Program-made: the position numbers and the translations under genes
Shown here: positions 34,924 to 46,600 of the stretch, piece after piece
Position numbering within the stretch: position 1 is the stretch's first letter
How the letters are laid out: the number at the start of each line of letters is the position of its first letter
NCBI GenBank assembly: GCA_963920635.1
Contig: OY987303.1
Location: 15,912,175-15,976,174, forward strand
DNA length: 64,000 nucleotides
Reading direction: 5' to 3'
Source: Pseudeuparius sepicola
Lineage: Eukaryota > Arthropoda > Insecta > Coleoptera > Anthribidae
The notes under the pieces: model-generated
Seen by the model: the letters and a program-made list of their open reading frames with translations, nothing else
Told to the model about the DNA's origin: nothing
Database searches by the model: none

Positions 34924-35928
34924 TTACTTATAGACCTTATCAGCTTTGCTGAGATCCAGTTTACGCTTATACATGAGGTTGTCATCAGATTTCTCCACAA
35001 ATGATTCATATATCCATTTATCAAATAAGTATTCTCCAACAGAACTGTCGACCATTTTTGCTCGAGCCAAAAGGCGACCAAATTGACATATTGAGTTGTT
35101 CTAAGAAATAAGTTGTTTTAACTCAAACTCTCGGAGTATTAATTTTTTACCTGTTCTTCCATGAAGTCTGTTGAAATGAAATCTGCCAAGTGTAAGTCTT
35201 TGTGCTTTTCCGCAACGTCATAAACTTTGATCAAACTCTACAAATTAAAACCGGTTTTAAACAATAATTCTTGCTGCTTTTGGGGTAACGTACCTCTTTA
35301 ACATTTTTCTCCATTTGTAAGGCAGTCTGCATAGTATTCACAATTCCTTTCCAGTCACACTGGGTCATTTCAATGTTATGCAGGTTCACTCGCCCTCCTC
35401 TCATGAGTACATAGTTCAAGAAAATCATGGCGTGTTCGTGTTCCTCCTTGTGCATGTCCATGAAGAATCCTTGGCAGCCAGGCAGTGCTATTTCTGTCCT
35501 TTAAATTTCAGTTCGTTTTCTAGAAATTTCAAGTATGTGAAAAGAGCTTACCTTCCAAAATAACATGCCATTGAAAGGTAAGCGAAAGCAGCGTGAATTT
35601 CCATTGATATTTGATCGTTTAAGGCATCTTCCGTGTCTTTGTGAAACTGGTGTCTTCCGGGGTGATCCCTGTTATCTGTACATTTTTTGTCGGCGGCGTT
35701 ACTGCCTTTCTGGTTCACCAAATGTTCGTACGTGTTGGCCAGCAAGCTTCTCGTGTGAAGTAAATTAAAATTATAAAAGGTGCTCTGATTCAAATGTTGA
35801 ATTTGCTTGCTGGGTGACTTCAGGGGAATCGCAAATTTGTATCTTCTACATGGTGTAACTTTTAGGCGTTCTTTCAGTAAATTATATACAAGAAATAGTA
35901 AACTGTTTCTTGCTAAGCAAAAGGCCAT
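34924..35928 (-). CDS. Ferritin heavy chain-like with N-terminal extension (281 aa), possibly mitochondrial
   Basis: Four exons on the minus strand: 35552-35928, 35294-35498, 35151-35237, 34924-35100; short GT-AG introns, phases agree. The ferritin fold starts near residue 92. The ferroxidase residues are kept: Glu110, Tyr117, Glu145, His148, Glu189, Gln223. Motifs include DQISMEIHAAFAY, HKEEHEHAM and RGGRVNLHN. The ~90-residue N-terminal extension is rich in Lys/Arg/Leu/Ser and nearly free of acidic residues in its first 50, as in mitochondrial targeting peptides, so import into mitochondria is inferred (compare Fer3HCH in flies). The C-terminal tail is longer than usual and charged. Tail-to-tail with the cytosolic-type ferritin; the introns differ in number, so they are not recent duplicates. 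Confidence 0.9.
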
Positions 35929-36743
35929 AACGATTTACCAAAATTTTGTAGAAAAGGGTTAAAAATCATGGTTTATTCATCACAGGTACAATTTGGCACA
36001 ACAAATATGACGGAACTTTGAAGTGTGAAGTTTAGCATATTACTAAACAGTGTGTGTAAATTATTTCTCTAGGAAATGTAGGTATAACATTTTAAAATAT
36101 ATGCAGTGTGTGCTAATGCAGAGCGCACATTTTCAGATGCAAAACACTATGCAAATTGTGGCATATTTTAAACCTTTTTACTTATTCTACTATATTAGGG
36201 CTGCAATATTATTGTTTGGTTTATTATAATTATATAATATTTTAACAGAAACCGTTAGGTAGGTACCTATTAGGAAGCAAATAACCAAAATGGGGATTCC
36301 ATCAAAACTTTCTTGGTAAATTTGGAAGCCTGGAACATATAAAGTTTGAATAAGGGTTAATGTTATCGGGAAAGTTGAATGTAATGTCTGAAATTTCATT
36401 TATTCGAAAGTTAAGAACATCTGTGTCAAATCTTTAAGCGGGTGCTTTGGTTATTTGTATCGATGGAGATATTTGAAAATATAAAGCAGTAGCATTATTT
36501 TTATTTGAAATTTTTAATTTAAAAAGTAAGTGCTCTATTGCACCTGATACTTATTTATTACATACAAAATGAAACACATACTAAAAATGTTCAAGACAGA
36601 ATTCATTGGTTTATTTGCCTGAAGGCGAAGACTGAATAAAAAATGTCACATGTGAGACAATAAAAAAAAACAGTTCTAGCTTACTGACGGGACAAGCGCT
36701 ATTGCTCTCAACCCAGGGACCTCAAAATTATCGTAACCTCAAC
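35929..36743. other. 5' flank of the minus-strand ferritin
   Basis: Non-coding; no distinct element recognised. Confidence 0.35.
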
Positions 36744-36935
36744 CAGTAGCGCACCCAGAAAATATGATTGGGGGGGGGGGGCAACTTAAAAAGGTTGACG
36801 TATTGGAAAAATAATTGCAGAGAGTCGCACAGAGGACAGTACATCTACGATACCACCCTCGAGAATTTTTTAAAATATGACAGGTCTGCGGGGGCCGTGG
36901 CCCCCTGCCCCTCCCCCCTGAGTGTGCCACTGACC
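36744..36935. repeat. Short TIR repeat with G/C-run ends
   Basis: Left end CAGTAGCGCACCCAG followed by a G13 run; right end CCCCTCCCCCCTGAGTGTGCCACTG. The CAGTGGCGCACYCAGGGGG tip is an imperfect inverted repeat, usual for small DNA-transposon remnants. Confidence 0.6.
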
Positions 36936-37570
36936 TCAATTAATAATGTAATCTATAAGATTGGGTCTGAGGACTTACGATCTTTTATCGAGAAAATATA
37001 CCTAACTAGTGTTGCTTACATTAATTTTCATGTCATATAATATTTTTGATATCTTTAAGTCAACGGAAACCAAGAACTGGCGCTTACTATGCAATACAAA
37101 TTTAATTTATTTAAGTTTCTGCGTGATATTAAGATATGATGTTTTGTAGAAATGAGAAGAACAACCATTTTAACTGAAAAACAAACAATTTTTCACTTAC
37201 GATGTTTTGTTAAACACCGATCGAAAACATTTGACAAAGAGAATTTGACAAAACGTTCGAAATAAAAGTTATATCGAAAAAATATGACTGTCCATAATTA
37301 TCCAATAAGAAAGATACATTCGTGACAAAAAATGACGTGCACTCGTGAGTCCCATTTAAGACCCCCATAGATTTTTTCTCTTTTCGTTTGCTCACAATAA
37401 TAAGCACCGGACATCGAGTTTGAATGGCCCTGTACGTCCAAAAATATTCATTACGGATTCCCCCTGTCAACTTTTTTATTTTTTACCCTAGAAAAAAATA
37501 GAAAAAATCCATATTATGGTATATTAAATATAATTTGTTAAATGTTAAAATAAAAGATAATAAAGAAAAG
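36936..37570. other. Non-coding
   Basis: No feature recognised. Confidence 0.35.
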
Positions 37571-38834
37571 TACAAGGTTATTCACTGAGAATTGACCCCC
37601 ACACATAATTTTTTTGTTTTTTAAGATAAAAGGGTGATTCAAAAAACAAAATCAATGGTTTGGCGAATACTTTTTTTATGCCATGACCGTTTAGTATACA
37701 GGGTGTTCCAAAAAAGTAGGACCAATGGCAACTTCGTTTTTTAAAATGGAACACCCTGTATATTATTGGATTTTTGAAATCTGCTCTTCAAGGCAATCAA
37801 AATGATATTAAACTTTGTGGCATTTCTTTTCGTTTTTGAAAAATTCCGTATTCAAATTTTATACTTAAATTTATTTAACTCGAATTTGTGGATCTCGTAA
37901 TAAAGATAGACGATCAATGTAATAACGAAAAATATTTGTTTTAAACAAGAGAGTAATATAGTGATACTCCAAAATGTTTAGGAGCTTTTACGATTTTCCT
38001 GAAATTCTTTATTTCGAGAATATAATCAGTAAAATTTGAAAAGGCTCCTAAACATTTTGGAGTTTCACTATATTACTCTCTTGTTTAAAACAAATATTTT
38101 TCGTTATTACATTGATTGTCTATCGTTATCACGAGATCCACAAATAAATTTAGTATAAAATTTGAATACGGAATTTTTCAAAAACGGAAAAAGATAATGC
38201 CACAAAGTTTATATCATTTTGATTGCCTTGATGCGCAGATTTCAAAAATCCAATAATATACAGGGTGTTCCATTTAAAAAAATGCTCACAATAGACCTAA
38301 CAAGAATTTTAATCTGTATGTCCCTTGTCTTAGTTTGTCTTACCTTTTAATTTTAGTTATATAAAGGCTAGTAGTTAGTGCAATGACTATAATAGACTCC
38401 AATCTTAGAACTGTACAGCTCTTGATGATATTTGTAAGTAAAAGAACGAATTCTTTACTCATTAAGTGATAAAATTAATATTAGTCATTTATTAGCAGTG
38501 CTCCTGACCTTTTTTTAGCTTTATTCTCCTTTTATTATAGCTTTATCCTGATGATGTAACTTTGGGAGTTACGAAACCGGTAACTTTTTGAATTAAAAAA
38601 GAAATTGTGGGACTGTGGTCTGTTTCCTTAATTTTCCTTTCTAAAATATGAATAACCCACATAATAAAAAAATTAAGTTGCCATTGGTCCTACTTTTTTG
38701 GAACACCCTGTACACTAAACGGTCATGGCATAAAAAAGTATTCGTCGAACCATTGATTTTGTTTTTTGAATCACCCTTTTATCTTAAAAAACAAAAAAGT
38801 TAGGTGGGGGCAATTCTCAGTGAATAACCCTGTA
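37571..38834. repeat. ~1.26-kb nested palindrome with ACAGGGTGTTCC tips
   Basis: The outer ends pair (TACAAGGTTATTCACTGAGA / TCTCAGTGAATAACCCTGTA). About 125 bp inside, both arms carry ATACAGGGTGTTCCAAAAAA-type tips, and ~50 bp further a second CACCCTGTATATTATTGG tip. The loop is near 38030. The right arm is interrupted at about 38286-38668 by ~380 bp of unrelated sequence. Confidence 0.8.
38286..38668. mobile_element. Insertion in the right arm of the palindrome
   Basis: This block has no counterpart in the left arm, so it arrived after the palindrome formed. It contains TGATGATGTAACTTTGGGAG ... ACGAAACCGGTAAC, a motif type common at ends of insect retroelements. Confidence 0.55.
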
Positions 38835-39189
38835 CGTCATTTCGATTATACAATAATGTACGGTTATTTTATAAAAGTAGCCTATTCCAACTAATTTCAT
38901 TGGACAGTGAGATTGATATACAAGTACTTGTCAAAGTATGTATGTATTTTCTTTACAATTCGCGTCGCGCGACAAACTTTTTGAAAACAAATTGTGAAAA
39001 CCTAAACTTATTTTATTCGTTTTAGTATATAGGTTTTTGGGGCTATCCCCAGTAAAGCACTACTTCAACAACCCTACTGGTAAATTACAAAGACATACCT
39101 ACGTCCTAAATCTTTATGGCCCCTATTATTAGACTAGTGCCAATACATTTTCGAAAAAAATTATCTACATTCAAGGACTAGCCGGAAAA

Positions 39190-39810
39190 TTTAGTTAAGG
39201 TCCTAACAAAGAGAAAACACAAAAATTAAACACTAACTTTTCATAATACATATTTGCCACTAAAATTAAAAATACGGGGGCTTTACTCTTGATCATTTTT
39301 CATATTTTCGTACCTCCCCCCGATATGAAATGAGATATTTAAATTTTGAAAACTGCGTTTTCAGTTTGTAGGAATGCACAAACTTTAGCAAGAATAAAAT
39401 TTTCTGATGAATGTAAACTAAAAAGAATATCATATGGTGCGTACTTTCTGCCGGACACTGTATATACCATTTTAGAGTAGACATTTCAGCGGTTAAAATG
39501 AGCCCATGCAAAATATTTATATTGCAAAAAACACCAATAAAGTTTTCCGCGGAAGATTTTTTTTTTTTTCGAAAAATGTGAATATCTCGGAAACTATTTG
39601 ATCCCCATATTTGAGTAAAATCAGCTTTATTCAATGGACAAAAGATAGGAATACTTTCACAAAATTTCATGTAAACTAAGTTAGGTATTTTTATGAAAGA
39701 AAAAAATAAAAAACTGAAAAAAGTTTCAACCCATAAACAGCACTATATTACCTTTCGACTGATGTCGTGTATCATTTTTGTTTTTTCTCTTTGTTATGAC
39801 CTTAATTAAA
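39190..39810. repeat. Inverted-repeat element, short arms
   Basis: TTAAGGTCCTAACAAAGAG near 39198 is inverted as CTCTTTGTTATGACCTTAA near 39788; arms ~40 bp. The interior has an 11-T run and no gene. Confidence 0.55.
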
Positions 39811-40752
39811 TCAAGCAACCCTTGAAAATATTTTATTTCAAAGTGCCAGTGTGCCTTGTCTAATTATTTTTACCGCTTATCCATACATCCATTTAGCAGC
39901 TACTACACGTAGAAAAAATATATACCTACTGTACAATTCGAGTGGACTGTTCATCTTGAGCACTCCGCCAACCCCGCCATGTTTAACCCTATGATATGGA
40001 CACCATATCCACTGTTGTCGTACAAACTACTATCTTGTAAAGGAATCTCAATTAATGTTTGCAATTATTATTGTCTCAAATTAATGTTTATATCCGAAAC
40101 GAAATACATAAAGGATATACACTGATTAGGCTACGATAAGTTGAAATGGATAGGTTCCAGTCAGGCGAAAATATCATTTCCTGTTAGGTACAGAAGATTT
40201 ATTCTTTGATACTCCTTAAGCAGCAAAAAGATTGAAATTTTTCCTACTTCGTATGGCGAAAATATTGGTCTACAATAATTTAGTCTTGCCTCTAGAACTA
40301 GACCATTTCCGAAGTAAAATGTTTCAACAAGAAATTGACTGAACTCCTGCAGATTTACTACTATTTGAGCAATAAATAAAAACTATATTGTCGTGATTCA
40401 GTTGGCAAATAATATTTTACAAGCTTGAATTTATTCACGACCAATAATATGTCACTATTTCTTGCATTCAGTTTTGTTTCTTTCTTCTGCTTTTGACCTA
40501 TCTGTAAATTGCCTTGCGGTAATTTTGTAATTTCTCTCTCACCTTGAAAGAGAAGTTATAAAAGGTATCTGAAAAATATTTTGAAGGTAACCCTAAAGCC
40601 GGAGATAGTCAGATAAATTATTCCAGGTTTACTTTATAATAAAAGCAGGCTTCTGCAGTGCCCTAATTTATTGAAATAATTATGCTCATGTCTTTCGAAC
40701 TGTACCTACGTGGGAGATTATACAGATTTCTTCAATGGTTCTATAAATATCT
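39811..40752. other. Non-coding
   Basis: No feature recognised. Confidence 0.35.
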
Positions 40753-41376
40753 GTTCTATAGAACAATAAGGATGTAAGATTAATAAGTGTAGCTGTATTT
40801 ACAAGAAAAGATGATAATGGGCCTAAGCACACAAAGTTGATAAAAATAAAAAAACTAGTAACCGCATACACGTGTTTCATGCCATTTGGCAATCATCAGT
40901 ACGGTGTAACATTAACCAAATCAAAAGATAGGCATGATTTGGGAAGCAACAAATGAAGTCCAAGCAGATGCCAACAGCACATTTGCAGCTTCAGTCAGCA
41001 CATCCCCTATTTTGGGGCTTGTACTAACATCGCCACGGAGGCTGCTAAAGCGACCTGCGTGGAAATCTTCATAACCCAAGATACAATGACAATAAGGATG
41101 TAAGATTAGTAAGTGTAGATGTATTTACAAGAAAAGGTGATAAGGGGCATAATCACTCAAAGTTAACAAAAATAAAAAAAACTAGTAACCGCATACACGT
41201 GATTGGACTTCATTTGTTGCTTCCCAAATCATGCGCCTATCTTTTGATTTGGTTAATGTTACACCGTATTGATGATTGCCAAATAGCATGAAACACGTGT
41301 ATGCGGTTACTAGTTTTTTCTTTTTGTTAAATTTGAGTGCTTATGCCCATTATCACCTTTTCTTGTTCTATAGAAC
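40753..41376. repeat. Fold-back element with direct and inverted copies
   Basis: Both ends carry GTTCTATAGAAC. Three related blocks occur: 40764-40970 (direct), 41091-41203 (direct, partial) and 41205-41366 (inverted), sharing AACTAGTAACCGCATACACGTG. Unique sequence lies at 40975-41090. Confidence 0.7.
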
Positions 41377-41942
41377 CTTTATTTATGAGCCAAGTATATT
41401 TTAGTATCATTATAGCCTTACAGAATGTTCCAGATGAAAAGACCACAAAAACTTAAGAAGGCAACTTTATTTAGATAAAGGGTTAATAAATTTAATAAAT
41501 TTAGATAAAACAAATATGTTCTATTTATGAAGACACTAAAAAATATAATGATAATCAAGCTAAATTTTCTGGCAGAAGTAGATTATATTATATTATTCTG
41601 GAATAATTGTTAAATATCACATAGTCAGGTTATCCAATAAAGGTGTGTTCTTCTCTCCCTCAATAATTTTATTAGGCAGAAGTGGTCGCTCCAAGGTTTC
41701 TAAGATTCGACGTTTGCATAACAAAAAACATTACATAGCTGACTTTGCACTTGAGCATATCTTTTATTGATAAGAAGTCGGAACGATTCTACTTCCCCAC
41801 TCCTCAACTATATTTGATGGGCCGCAGCAAAGGCAAAAACACTATATATGGCACTTTGTAACACCTTAACAACTTAAAAAACTGAAGAATCACAGAAAAG
41901 TTGTCTATAAAGATAAAACCACAACTGGAAAAAAGTTAACAA

Positions 41943-42670
41943 TACAGGGTGGTCCGAATTTTAGTACACAAAATTTAACCCGTGATAGAGGAAGTAATTC
42001 TAAGCAAAAAATTCCTAATAAACATAGGCCTGTAAAAGCTTCGCTTGTATGATACAGGGTGTTGAAGTTTCCCAAAAAATCCTTTTTTTTACAAAACTAC
42101 AAAAGGTACCTATTTAACTCATATTTGGTATACATCATAAGTGTATAATATGACATAACATAGCTTAGTATCGACCCCAACATGCGACCAGTGGTGGAGA
42201 TATGGGGGTTTAGTAATATTAAATTACCAGAAAAAACGATAACACCCTGTATAATGGATAAGTTTGAAACTAACTTTATATGTAGAATTTAATTGTAATC
42301 AAAATGCTCTGTTGATATTGTTGCGTATCTGTCACCCGTTTGCGGCGAAGTTGCCTTTTTCAAGGTTAGTTCAAAAAAAGAAGAAAGCAAAAACAAAACT
42401 TTTAATCAAATATCACTTTTAGTTGCCATAGTATTCGAAATAGCTACGAAAATTCAATTAAGTTTGTGTAACAATTAAGTCAGCAAACTTTTATTTGGTA
42501 AAAACATGTGTGCACCTACAAAAAAATCGGATTTTTTGGGGAAATTTCAACACCCTGTATCTTAAAAACTAAGCGTTTACAGGCCTATGTTTATTCGGAA
42601 TTTTTTGCTTAGAATTACTGTCTCTATCACGTGTTAAATTTTGTGCACTAAAATTCAGACCACCCTGTAT
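41943..42670. repeat. Palindromic MITE-like element, tips TACAGGGTGGTCC
   Basis: 728 bp; ends TACAGGGTGGTCCGAATTTT and its inverse; inside, paired ATACAGGGTGTTGAA (42053) and TTCAACACCCTGTAT (42547) give a second tip. Same design as 37571-38834. Confidence 0.85.
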
Positions 42671-43620
42671 AAGTTGGTCACGATATGACTAAAAGGGTGC
42701 CGCTCAGCTAAATAGACATCTAATTTGGAAAAAATGTTGCTTAAGAAGATTCAAAATTAATTTAGAAAATTTGTAAATAAAGAAAGCGTTAAAATGGTTT
42801 ATAGCTACCTTAGCGTTTTGAAATTTTGGAGGAAAAAGTGAAAGAACTGTTTATTATTTTATTTTATTATTTGCTAGGAAGGAAAATAGAAAAATGCAAG
42901 AGTAATGAGAAGGGTAAATGTAATAAATATATTTTTTGTTTTTGATATCGCTGTACCAGCTAAGATAAGATTTGCTTTAATAATTTATTATTTTGACGTA
43001 TGTTACGTTTACATTTATCTTAGATTCTCAAATTAATGTAAACTGATAAATAAAGTATTTTTGAAAAATAGACAAAAACTTGTTAGCACAAATAATTTAT
43101 TCACAATAAAAGGAATTCCCATCAAATAATCTTTAGATACTGAAATTACTTAGCCACTTCAAATTAGTGTCAAATTCAATTCAACTGGGAACTTTAATGT
43201 TTGTGTTTGTGTAGTTATATTTTTAAAAGTTGTTTCGTTAAATTGCCCAAAACAGGAAACTTTTGTTTTGTTGTGTTTTCAGTTATAGCAGTCCACATAA
43301 TTACTTTATTTGCTCCATGAATTTTGTTGTTTCTTTTCACTAAACTAAAATTAAAACATTTATTTATCTACCAGAAAACGAACCTTAAAGAAGAAAAGCG
43401 AAATTTTTACTTGAAAAATTAAAATTATTTATTCTGTATGAATAATTTAATACAATTTGATCGACGGTCCAACATAACCTTTTACATATTTGAAAACTGT
43501 CTAGTTATTACAAAATAAAAAGGCACCAATCATGTTCATTGTCTATATATTTATTCTTTAACCATTAACATTGCATTACCTAATATCTAATTAGTTGTGT
43601 CTATTTTGGAAATTTCTTCT
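42671..43620. other. Non-coding, 3' of OR gene 1
   Basis: AT-rich; no gene recognised. Confidence 0.4.
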
Positions 43621-43628
43621 CTCAAAGT

Positions 43629-46600
43629 TTAGTTTCTTATAAACAGTAATACATAGGAATACAGGGCCTTGTATATCTGTAAATGACAGAGCATTTTACT
43701 TTTTTTTTTGTTTGGTAATATGGTTTTACTGACTTGAAGCAAAGCTGGTACTGTCATATGATAAGTTGGGCCTATTGTCAATGCTATAGGATTCTGCGTT
43801 CTCAAGATAATGAACACCATCATCTTCTTGACTTCTGTAGTGTATTCATTATAATTATTGTTTTCGAAAATTGCCTCTCCCACTTTTCCAGCCTGTAAAA
43901 AGATTACGACTATGCAAAAGGCAAATTTATTAGATGTATAAGGTGAGTCCATGAAGAAACAAAATTTTTATTTTTCTCATACATATTTTTAAAATATTTT
44001 TTGCTATATACCTTCTAGTTGGATAATACACATTTCTGTTAGGAGTTTATGGTTCATGCACAATCACACTGGAAATAAATAATGGTATTTAACTACAATT
44101 TCTAAAAGTTGTATTAAAGCGCTTAAAAAAGTTCCAACGCTTTTCAAAGTCAGGAAATTCGTTAAAGAATGAAAAAAATAAAAGCAAAACATGTACATGT
44201 ACATGTGCGAAAATGCATAATAAAAAAGTTAAGTAAAACTTGGTGCAGTCCTTTAGTCGCTGAAGTGCCACAATTTCGCTTAAAAAAATTATTCCTGTCG
44301 CCCAGAGGCGGAGGGACGGGGTAGCAAAATGGGTTTTATATACAGTGTGTTTCACTTTTCGAAATATGCAGTTTTAAAAGTTTTCGGTAATAATTAAATC
44401 ACTAGCGAATTTAGTGTCAGTATTAGGTAGGTATAGCTATTTTAAAAATTGGAGTTTGCTGTTTAAAATTCCGAAATGTAAAAACTTCCAATCAAAGTTA
44501 TTTTTAGTAATACACTTCGTACCCACTTGTATAGTTAACTCGTGAGCATTCCAGTAGAATAAAGTTATTAGCGTAATCAGACTGGCAAAGAAAAATACTG
44601 CTGTAATTTTCTCAGTAGATGGCCCTGTGCCCTAAAAACACATATTAGCTGCTATATTTTTCTGGTAAATATAATATTATTATTTATTACTTTTAAAAAC
44701 TCGAATACCACCAGTGCCAGTTGAAATGAAGGAATGACAAACTCGATGAAATTAATATAATTCACACAACTGTTTAGTTCTTTACAAAATCTATAACACA
44801 ATAAATGTAATTAAATTTATTTCAGAAAAATCTATATCTATAATGCCTTATTATGTCTTGGTGTTCTCTCACCCAAATCTTCAAGAAATTGACTTGCGCG
44901 TCAGCATAATCGTTGTTCGCCCTTCTCATGCACCCCTTGTGATATTTGGAAAAATTTCCTAAGATGTGGCTAAGAACCTTCAATCTGGCAACTGTAAATA
45001 TCATTACGCGAATATAGAGTACGTTACAAGCACCTATGTACCCAAATGCTATTAATGCTGCACAAACTTGCATAGAAAAAGCCAAAGTGTGGTAATTTTT
45101 TTCCTCAAATGGAAACCAGTTGGTAAAAATTAGTCTTCTTGGTTGCATATCTAAAAAAGGCTTTTAAAAATTGTACTTTTATTATACCCAAAAACTTACT
45201 GGTAATATTATCGTATTTTAAAGGATTCAACCAATCGTCAGCAACAGGATTAAGTATAAAAAATGACAAGCTGCATGTTCCCATGACTGCAAAGAGCATG
45301 GCTGCCCTAAAGGCAATAAAAATCGACTTTCTATGGATGTTCTTCACTATTTCATCGCCATTTTCCAGAGCACGCCTCTCTTCTTGTTGCATAATCGTAA
45401 TCAGTTTGAGAAAGGTGCTTGAGCGATAAATTACTGGCTTAAACAGAAAGATATTGAAACCCTCGTATACTGTTACTAAAGTCAGTTGAAACAACATAAA
45501 AATTATAAGCGGCTTCATTAAAGGAATACAGGACATAGTCGTATATACATCGTCCCTCTTATCACGTAAGGGCGTAACTAACAAAAAATGCGAATTTGAG
45601 TTACGCCGCTTAATAAGTCCCTCTTGGGGATGGCTTTGATTTCACAAAGTGGCGTATCTGTAAAACTTATAGGTGGGGCATAGCCACCACATCACCTGAC
45701 GGCGTAAATGCGAACATCCACAAAATATTTCTCACGTATAGGCGTAAGTCAGATACGCCCGTTCGTGTGAAATTAAGTGACAACTTGGAGGGGAATTTTG
45801 CAGCAAATGCGCGCAAAGGAACCTATAAACCAGCGCAGTTGTTGTATTTCGAGGAAGTTTCAGAGGCGTGGATATTTTTCTATTGTTAAAATGGACGTAC
45901 TTGTGGTTTGGAAAGACGGTACCATGAATGTAGTGTCTCCAAAAACTGTGAAGTGCCGGAAAATACGTAAAGTTGTGGAGTTAAAATGTTATACAAACGC
46001 CGGTGGTATACAACACAAATAATTTCAAAAATATTTTTAAATGATTTCAAACATTATATTAATATTCCGACAAAATATTTTATAAATATTTAAAAATAAC
46101 TCCAAAGTACTTGAAAATTTTGCAACATTTATAAAACATTATAGTAATATTTCTCAAAATCTGCCTTATAATATTTTATAAATATTATAAGAAATATTAT
46201 TACAACACTCACTTAAATGTTACACCGAAGTGCCGTAAATTTCAGGATTTTTTTAAAAGTTTGCCTCATGAAACTGAGTAGGTACCTACCTAAGCTTTGG
46301 TTTTATTCTTATAAAATACAAAGGATTCTATTTTTTATATTTGTATTGTCGCTGTACCTTGGTAGAAATAAAATCTTTCACTTACAACTATACATATTAT
46401 GGTTTATGGTTTAATGTTTCACTACTCTTGTTTCCAAATCTTATTTTTAAAAAAGGTAGTAACTTGATTGCTATACAGAAAAAGAATATTACGTAGAGGC
46501 GTAAATGCAAACTTTTTTCTTTAAAAAAAAATACTTATTAAATTTATTAACAAATAATGCACCAGCCTAAACTACGTTCTTTTGTCGTGTCACTATAAAA

